Part shown: one piece after another, positions 59,704 through 64,000 of the stretch
How the letters are laid out: each line of letters opens with the position of its first letter
How positions within the stretch are numbered: position 1 is the stretch's first letter
From: Niabella beijingensis
Lineage (GTDB): Bacteria; Bacteroidota; Bacteroidia; Chitinophagales; Chitinophagaceae
DNA length: 64,000 nt
Direction: 5' to 3'
Assembly (NCBI RefSeq): GCF_020034665.1
Contig: NZ_JAIQDI010000002.1
Coordinates: 2,542,001 to 2,606,000 of the forward strand
The notes under the pieces: model-generated
What the model saw: the letters and a program-made list of their open reading frames with translations, nothing else
Told to the model about the DNA's origin: nothing
The model's database searches: none
Program-made: the position numbers and the translations under genes

Positions 59704-59769
59704 CAAAACTATCCCGACTCAAAGCAAATAGCAGTTAATCAAAATGGGTTTAAGGTTAATCAAAGTTAA
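59704..59769 (-). promoter_or_regulatory. Barrel-gene promoter: TTAAC repeats at 10 and 21 bp, then TAGTTTTG
   Basis: On the minus strand TTAAC starts at 59769, 59759 and 59738 (spacings 10 and 21). A -7-like TAGTTTTG starts at 59711, 27 bp after the third copy, just upstream of the barrel gene. The third copy sits at the -33 position. The same geometry occurs at 62186. Confidence 0.75.
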
Positions 59770-59795
59770 AAGACACCCTACCCGGCGGCACTTTA

Positions 59796-60482
59796 TTATA
59801 TAACAAACCGGTATCCGATCCCCTTAACAGTGATGATCTCCAGCGAAGGATCGTTTTTCAGGTACGCCCGCAACTTGGTGATATACACATCCAGGTTGCG
59901 GCTGTTAAAAAAAGAGTCACTGCCCCAAAGCGCATTCAGGATGACCCTTCGCTGAACAATATCTTCCCGTCCTTCATAAAGCAGCTGTAATAACCGGTTT
60001 TCCCGGAAGGACAGTTTACGTACTTCCTCACCGAAGGTCAGCAGTTGCTTCCTCGGCTGAAAAACATATTGCCCGATCACGACAGCGGCATCTCCTGTTT
60101 GTCCGTTTTTCGGAGACTTCTTATGGAGCAGGTGCTCTACACGTACGATCAGCTCTTCCATGCTAAACGGTTTCCGGATATAATCGTTGCCTCCTAAACC
60201 GAATCCTTTTACCACATCTTCTGTTTGTGTTCTGGCGGTAAGGAAAATGATCGGCAGCTGTTTGTCGATCTTTCTGATTTCAGCAGCAATGGCAAAACCA
60301 TCCTTATTGGGCAGCATGATATCGGTTACACATATATCAGGTTTTGTTTCCTGCATCAGTGCAATGGCCTTATCGCCATCGCGCTCCATAATCACTTCAA
60401 ATCCCCGGCTTTCAAGGCTTTCCTTAACGATCTTTCCCAGAAAAAGCTCATCTTCAATATAGAGAATGCGTGTTGTACTCAT
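59796..60482 (-). CDS. OmpR-family response regulator (barrel/GLPGLI locus)
   Basis: 228 residues. The receiver has the phospho-acceptor Asp in ICVTDIMLPNKDGF, LTAR and KPFSMEELIVR. The winged-helix output has LSFRENRLLQLLYEG, RNLDVYITKLRAYLK and TVKGIGYRFVI. It lies directly downstream of its kinase gene (9-bp gap) and 109 bp upstream of the barrel gene. The shared TTAAC repeats in the barrel and GLPGLI promoters make it the likely binding protein. Confidence 0.94.
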   Translation of the reverse strand: MSTTRILYIEDELFLGKIVKESLESRGFEVIMERDGDKAIALMQETKPDICVTDIMLPNKDGFAIAAEIRKIDKQLPIIFLTARTQTEDVVKGFGLGGNDYIRKPFSMEELIVRVEHLLHKKSPKNGQTGDAAVVIGQYVFQPRKQLLTFGEEVRKLSFRENRLLQLLYEGREDIVQRRVILNALWGSDSFFNSRNLDVYITKLRAYLKNDPSLEIITVKGIGYRFVI

Positions 60483-60491
60483 TTCAGCTGT

Positions 60492-62096
60492 TTAACCGAT
60501 CGTAATAACAAATATTGTTTCCCCCGGCTTGCTGTATAAGGTGGTGGTACCTCCGTGCTGCTTTACCACCTGCCATACATAGTTCAGCCCCAGGCCATAC
60601 CCTTTTGCATTATGCGTATCCCCGTGCGGTACGCGAAAGAATTTTTCAAATACTTTTTGCCGGTATTCGGGTGGAATACCGATGCCGTTATCGCTCACCG
60701 ACAGTTGTGCGCCCCGGGCCTGCTTTTGCAGGTCGATCTTGATAACAGGATGGCCCTTGCTGTACTTCAATGCATTATCCAGCAGGTTAAACACCACACT
60801 TTCCAAATGCATCCTGTCGGCATAAACCGGAACCTCCTTTGTCCCGGAAACTGAAACAACAGCCTGTTTCCGCTCCAACTGCAACCGCATCGAACGGGTC
60901 ACCTCTGCTACCACTTCCGATAAATTCAGCGGTGCTTTATTCAGCTGTATTCCTTTTTTATCTATCAGGGAGAGCCGCATTACCTTATCCACGAGCAGTG
61001 ACAGGCGGTGCAGTTCTTTTTGCGATGCTTCCAGGTATTCTTCTCGCTTCTGCGGATTATCAATAGCACTGAAATTCTTTAACGCCTCGATGGCAACACC
61101 AACCGTAGCAATGGGAGTTTTAAGTTCATGCGTCATATTGCTGATGAACTCATTCTTTATCGCTGTCAGTTTCCGTTGCTTTTGCAGTCCCCGGTATAAT
61201 AATACAAAAGTGATACCCGTCAGTGCGATCAGGAAAACAGAAAATGTTATAGGTAATGCGATGGTCTTGTACAGAAATGCTGTCGCATTGGGAAAGCTGA
61301 GCAGATACAGCGTATTTCCGCTCAGGGCGCTGATCATTGTTGTGTCGTGGTACTTATCCGCAGCCACAGGGCGGATCGCAAACGAAGTATTCACCTTCAT
61401 CTGCCGGAGCCTAGCGGCATAAGCGCGGGACAACCGCTTAAGATCAAACGGGTACGCCAGCAGTGAATCCAGTTTAAGTGAAACCATTTTCCCGGTACTG
61501 TCGGCAAACGCGAAATGAAAATCCCCCGTTCGTTTATCGGGGGCCCGGCCTATAGCCACGCCTGTCACACCGGAAACGAGCGGAGCCATCCGTGTGGACA
61601 GTACCCTTACCCCTTTCCTGAAAGTATGCCCCTCCGTTTCCGTACCGTTATCCATATCAACACTGTTCATTGTCGCTCCCATCTGATGCAGTTCCACCGG
61701 TGGTGCTGCGGGGGCAACAGTTCCGGCAGCTTCATATAAGGAATCTTTGGAACCATACCTGACAAGTATATTACCTGCAGCCCGTTTTCCGGGTTCAGCA
61801 TCCGCTTCCTTTCTTTGTGTAAAGAACATCCGGGGCACCGCAACAGTGTGCTCCGGGAACCGTCCTGCAGGCATTGCCGTGGTGCTGAATTTTTTAAATT
61901 CAGGGAACTGACGCGCAATTGCAGTCTGTACAATTGAATCTTCTGTTTCCCGGACCAATTCATTGAAGGTGGAAGCCGTCTTTATATTGAATGTACTCTT
62001 TTCATTGGTATAATTGGTTTGCAACCACCAGATCTGAAACCCGGTGAGCACCAGAAATGCAATGATCATTAAAAATAGTAAACCCCGCATTTTCAT
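60492..62096 (-). CDS. Sensor histidine kinase (barrel/GLPGLI locus)
   Basis: 534 residues from the ATG at 62096 (MKMRGLLFLMIIAFLVL), chosen because it starts right at the first membrane helix; the longer frame adds an implausible extension. A long periplasmic sensor of about 250 residues runs to a second helix (FSVFLIALTGITFVLLY). Then HisKA (SNMTHELKTPIATV) and HATPase (NLLDNALKYS, DNGIGIPP, GYGLGLNYV). First gene of the kinase-regulator pair, followed by the regulator after 9 bp. Signal unknown. Confidence 0.93.
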   Translation of the reverse strand: MKMRGLLFLMIIAFLVLTGFQIWWLQTNYTNEKSTFNIKTASTFNELVRETEDSIVQTAIARQFPEFKKFSTTAMPAGRFPEHTVAVPRMFFTQRKEADAEPGKRAAGNILVRYGSKDSLYEAAGTVAPAAPPVELHQMGATMNSVDMDNGTETEGHTFRKGVRVLSTRMAPLVSGVTGVAIGRAPDKRTGDFHFAFADSTGKMVSLKLDSLLAYPFDLKRLSRAYAARLRQMKVNTSFAIRPVAADKYHDTTMISALSGNTLYLLSFPNATAFLYKTIALPITFSVFLIALTGITFVLLYRGLQKQRKLTAIKNEFISNMTHELKTPIATVGVAIEALKNFSAIDNPQKREEYLEASQKELHRLSLLVDKVMRLSLIDKKGIQLNKAPLNLSEVVAEVTRSMRLQLERKQAVVSVSGTKEVPVYADRMHLESVVFNLLDNALKYSKGHPVIKIDLQKQARGAQLSVSDNGIGIPPEYRQKVFEKFFRVPHGDTHNAKGYGLGLNYVWQVVKQHGGTTTLYSKPGETIFVITIG

Positions 62097-62185
62097 CAGC
62101 TTATCCGTTCCGATACATAAAGAAAAAAATACCGCTGCCGGTAATGTGTCAAAATTAGCCATTCTGCACCGGACGTCTAAAAACT

Positions 62186-62251
62186 TTAACCTTTATTAAC
62201 CTTAGAGCAAGACGGATTAACCTGTTATTGCCATTGCCGAAACTACTTTTG
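62186..62251 (+). promoter_or_regulatory. GLPGLI-gene promoter: TTAAC repeats at 10 and 21 bp, then TACTTTTG
   Basis: TTAAC starts at 62186, 62196 and 62217 (spacings 10 and 21). The -7-like TACTTTTG starts at 62244, 27 bp after the third copy, the same arrangement as in the barrel promoter (59704-59769). The -7 box ends 10 bp before the GLPGLI ATG, so the leader is very short. Confidence 0.75.
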
Positions 62252-62261
62252 AAAAAAAATC

Positions 62262-63119
62262 ATGAAGAAAATATTCTTTACGGCCGCCGCTATTTCAATA
62301 GTAGTCGTGGTATGGGGCCAGCAACAGCAGGGTATGATAACCTACCGCAGTACGATCCAGATGCAAGGTGCCGGTACATTGCGCGTAGCCGGTGGCAGGG
62401 AAATACAGGGACCGGAAGCAGCGGCTTTGCAAAAACAGCTGGACCAGCCACGCATCAGCCACTTCGAGCTCCTGTTCGGCAATAATAAAACACTGTGGCA
62501 ATCGGCAATAGAACAGCCGGAAGCCGCCGAACCGGCCCCGCAGGCCGGCAATACGCAGATCCGGTTGAATTTTATTGGCGGTGATGACGCCGTCATGTAC
62601 ACTGACCTTACGACAGGCCTGCTTACAGAGCAACGGGAACTCAATGAAAAAAAATACCTGATCCGGGACACGGTGATGCCGCTAAAATGGAAAATAGAAG
62701 GCATCACGAAAACCGTACTCGGCTATACCTGCCAGAAAGCCACCGCTATCCGCTATGGCAAACGGATGGTCCCCAGGATGCAGGACGGAAAATTCGAAGA
62801 GAAAGAAGTAGCGGATACCACCAGTATCATTGCCTGGTTTACCGGCAGCATACCGGTAGCGGCCGGCCCTGCCTCCTTTCAGAAGCAGCTGCCCGGAATG
62901 ATCCTGGAGATGGATATCAACAACGGAAGACAGGTATACACGGCTGTCGCTATTTCGTCAAAAGTGGCGGTGGATAAGATCCGGGAGCCCTCAGGAAAGA
63001 CCCGGATTTCCCGCGCTGCATTTAAAGCCGAAATGGAACGGTCAAGAAAAAGAATGATGGAACAGTTTAAGAATACGGACAGGAGCGGGAATATACACAT
63101 CCAGGCGGTGGGTATGTGA
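62262..63119 (+). CDS. GLPGLI family protein
   Basis: 285 residues. A signal peptide (KIFFTAAAISIVVVVWGQQQQ) is followed by a beta-rich region: RLNFIGGDDAVMYTDLTTG, IEGITKTVLGYTCQKATAI, IIAWFTGSIPVAAGPASFQ and the family signature KQLPGMILEMDI (GLPGLI-like). The family is confined to Bacteroidota, is exported, and is usually encoded with an outer-membrane barrel gene, here 2.6 kb away on the other side of the two-component genes. Function unknown; probably an envelope accessory of the barrel. Confidence 0.9.
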   Translation: MKKIFFTAAAISIVVVVWGQQQQGMITYRSTIQMQGAGTLRVAGGREIQGPEAAALQKQLDQPRISHFELLFGNNKTLWQSAIEQPEAAEPAPQAGNTQIRLNFIGGDDAVMYTDLTTGLLTEQRELNEKKYLIRDTVMPLKWKIEGITKTVLGYTCQKATAIRYGKRMVPRMQDGKFEEKEVADTTSIIAWFTGSIPVAAGPASFQKQLPGMILEMDINNGRQVYTAVAISSKVAVDKIREPSGKTRISRAAFKAEMERSRKRMMEQFKNTDRSGNIHIQAVGM

Positions 63120-63146
63120 AACCGCACAACCATAAAGACGTTATCC

Positions 63147-63911
63147 ATGCAAGTAGTTATTATAGACCGGGAACCATTTGCAGCGGAACAGCTGCAAGAC
63201 ATCCTGGATAGCCTGGACCCGGGCATCCGGGTAGTCAAACAACTTTTTACAGTGGCCGAAGCCACCGCCTACTTTGATAAGAACGGGGCACCCGATCTCA
63301 TATTTTCCGATATTGAACTGGCAGATGGTACCAGTTTTCATATTTTTGAAAAGACAGCGATATCTGCTCCTATCGTATTTATAACCACCGGTACCCAATA
63401 TGCATTGCAGGCTTTTAAAACAAACGGCATTGATTATATTTTAAAGCCCTTAAATAAAAACAGCATCAGTGAGGCTATTCATAAATATGTCCTGATACAG
63501 ACCGCCATATTTAAAAAGCTGGCATACGATCAGTCCCATATTACAGGACCGGGTTCCGCCAAAAACAAAACAGAGCTTCCCACGCGGCTGCTGGTAAAGT
63601 ACTGCGACCGGATCACACCGGTACAGATAACGAATATTGCATTCTTTGAATGCCGGAACAAAACATTACAGCTGACCACAATGGAAAACAGAAGTTATCC
63701 GCTGAGTAAAACACTGGAAGAAACAGAAAAGATCTGCGGCGGGAAGTTTTACCGCGTAAACCGGCAGCTGCTGCTAAACAGGGAAGCCATCCGGGAGGTA
63801 CTGCAGGGCTATTCCCGGAAACTGGTGGTAAAACTAAAGACCAGTGCATTGCCGGACATTGTCATACACAAGGCAAAGGCAACGGAGTTCCTTACCTGGT
63901 TAAGCGCCTGA
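63147..63911 (+). CDS. LytTR-family response regulator
   Basis: 254 residues. The receiver has the phospho-acceptor Asp in LIFSDIELADGTSF and KPLNKNSI. The LytTR DNA-binding domain is the last about 95 residues (RLLVKYCDRITPVQITNIAFFE, YRVNRQLLLNREAI). It follows the GLPGLI gene by 27 bp, so probably co-transcribed. No LytS/YpdA-type kinase is visible in the window, although one may lie beyond the right edge. Two 21-bp-spaced repeats follow directly. Confidence 0.92.
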   Translation: MQVVIIDREPFAAEQLQDILDSLDPGIRVVKQLFTVAEATAYFDKNGAPDLIFSDIELADGTSFHIFEKTAISAPIVFITTGTQYALQAFKTNGIDYILKPLNKNSISEAIHKYVLIQTAIFKKLAYDQSHITGPGSAKNKTELPTRLLVKYCDRITPVQITNIAFFECRNKTLQLTTMENRSYPLSKTLEETEKICGGKFYRVNRQLLLNREAIREVLQGYSRKLVVKLKTSALPDIVIHKAKATEFLTWLSA

Positions 63912-63934
63912 TCCCCGTACAGCGGCTCCGCAAA

Positions 63935-63972
63935 ATTCCCGATCTCGTAAATGGTATTTCCGATTTCGTAAA
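63935..63972. repeat. Two 17-bp direct repeats 21 bp apart (LytTR-type site)
   Basis: ATTCCCGATCTCGTAAA (63935-63951) and ATTTCCGATTTCGTAAA (63956-63972) agree at 15 of 17 positions with a 21-bp period. LytTR proteins bind direct repeats at about this spacing, so this may be the target of the regulator just upstream, controlling a gene beyond the window. Confidence 0.6.
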
Positions 63973-64000
63973 ACCTCACACCATATGTGGTTCTAAATTC

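Noticed and set aside
1-64000. CRISPR array, insertion sequence or integrated phage
   Set aside because: No regularly spaced short repeats, transposase, integrase or structural phage genes were seen.

Overview
The window looks like a chromosomal segment from a member of the Bacteroidota, most likely family Chitinophagaceae. This is inferred from GLPGLI-family and CarboxypepD/TonB-type outer-membrane proteins, many lipoproteins, several promoters matching the Bacteroidota -33 TTTG / -7 TAnnTTTG consensus, weak Shine-Dalgarno signals and roughly balanced base composition. No rRNA, tRNA, CRISPR array, insertion sequence or prophage was recognised. It is mostly housekeeping and envelope genes with several accessory patches.

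Layout. 1-644: start of a probable multidomain polyketide/PUFA-type synthase, cut by the left edge. 1.3-12.7 kb: a surface protein (family A), a small membrane protein, VOC and PRISE-like enzymes with a divergent AraC regulator, a PaaE-like reductase, a CopA-type ATPase and a second family A protein. 12.8-20.6 kb: small hypotheticals, a DyP peroxidase, a YkgJ protein, gcvP, infC and era. 20.8-29.8 kb: a seven-repeat surface protein with the family A C-terminus, a 46-residue membrane protein, an LTA-synthase-type sulfatase, a two-component system and a chromate transporter. 29.8-37.4 kb: msrB-msrA-peroxiredoxin-spondin lipoprotein operon with a divergent two-component system, then a CLC channel. 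37.4-46.1 kb: an autoregulated-looking ArsR/AHSA1/hydrolase operon, a DEAD-box helicase, a desaturase, a KAS III enzyme and an RNA-binding-protein patch (RRM, cold-shock domain, two small paralogues). 46.3-48.8 kb: a ZntR-like MerR regulator divergent from a thioredoxin / Prx-like / YnfA / Cys-rich operon. 49-54.1 kb: a minus-strand run with DUF4407, an unknown partner, HNH and HSDR_N-type nucleases, an SNase lipoprotein and an unknown membrane protein. 54.3-64 kb: a MarR pair, a phytase-like esterase lipoprotein, an OMP/TonB-type barrel, its two-component system, GLPGLI and LytTR genes.

Main observations. (1) Three dispersed proteins carry an FN3-like domain interrupted, just before its usual terminal YRI-QVD-DG-YS strands, by two hydrophobic segments around an R/K cluster, the second ending in a lipobox-like Cys. 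(2) The outer-membrane barrel and GLPGLI promoters share TTAAC repeats at 10 and 21 bp, with the -7 element 27 bp on, in the same orientation; the two-component genes lie between them. (3) The MerR-controlled promoter has a dyad in a spacer 3 bp longer than a well-formed promoter elsewhere in the window, as MerR distortion activation predicts. (4) A compact restriction-like nuclease + HNH + unknown + DUF4407 operon is a candidate defence system. (5) An msrAB-peroxiredoxin-spondin operon faces a two-component system across three 11-bp-spaced repeats. All functions are inferred from sequence by eye; no database search was run.
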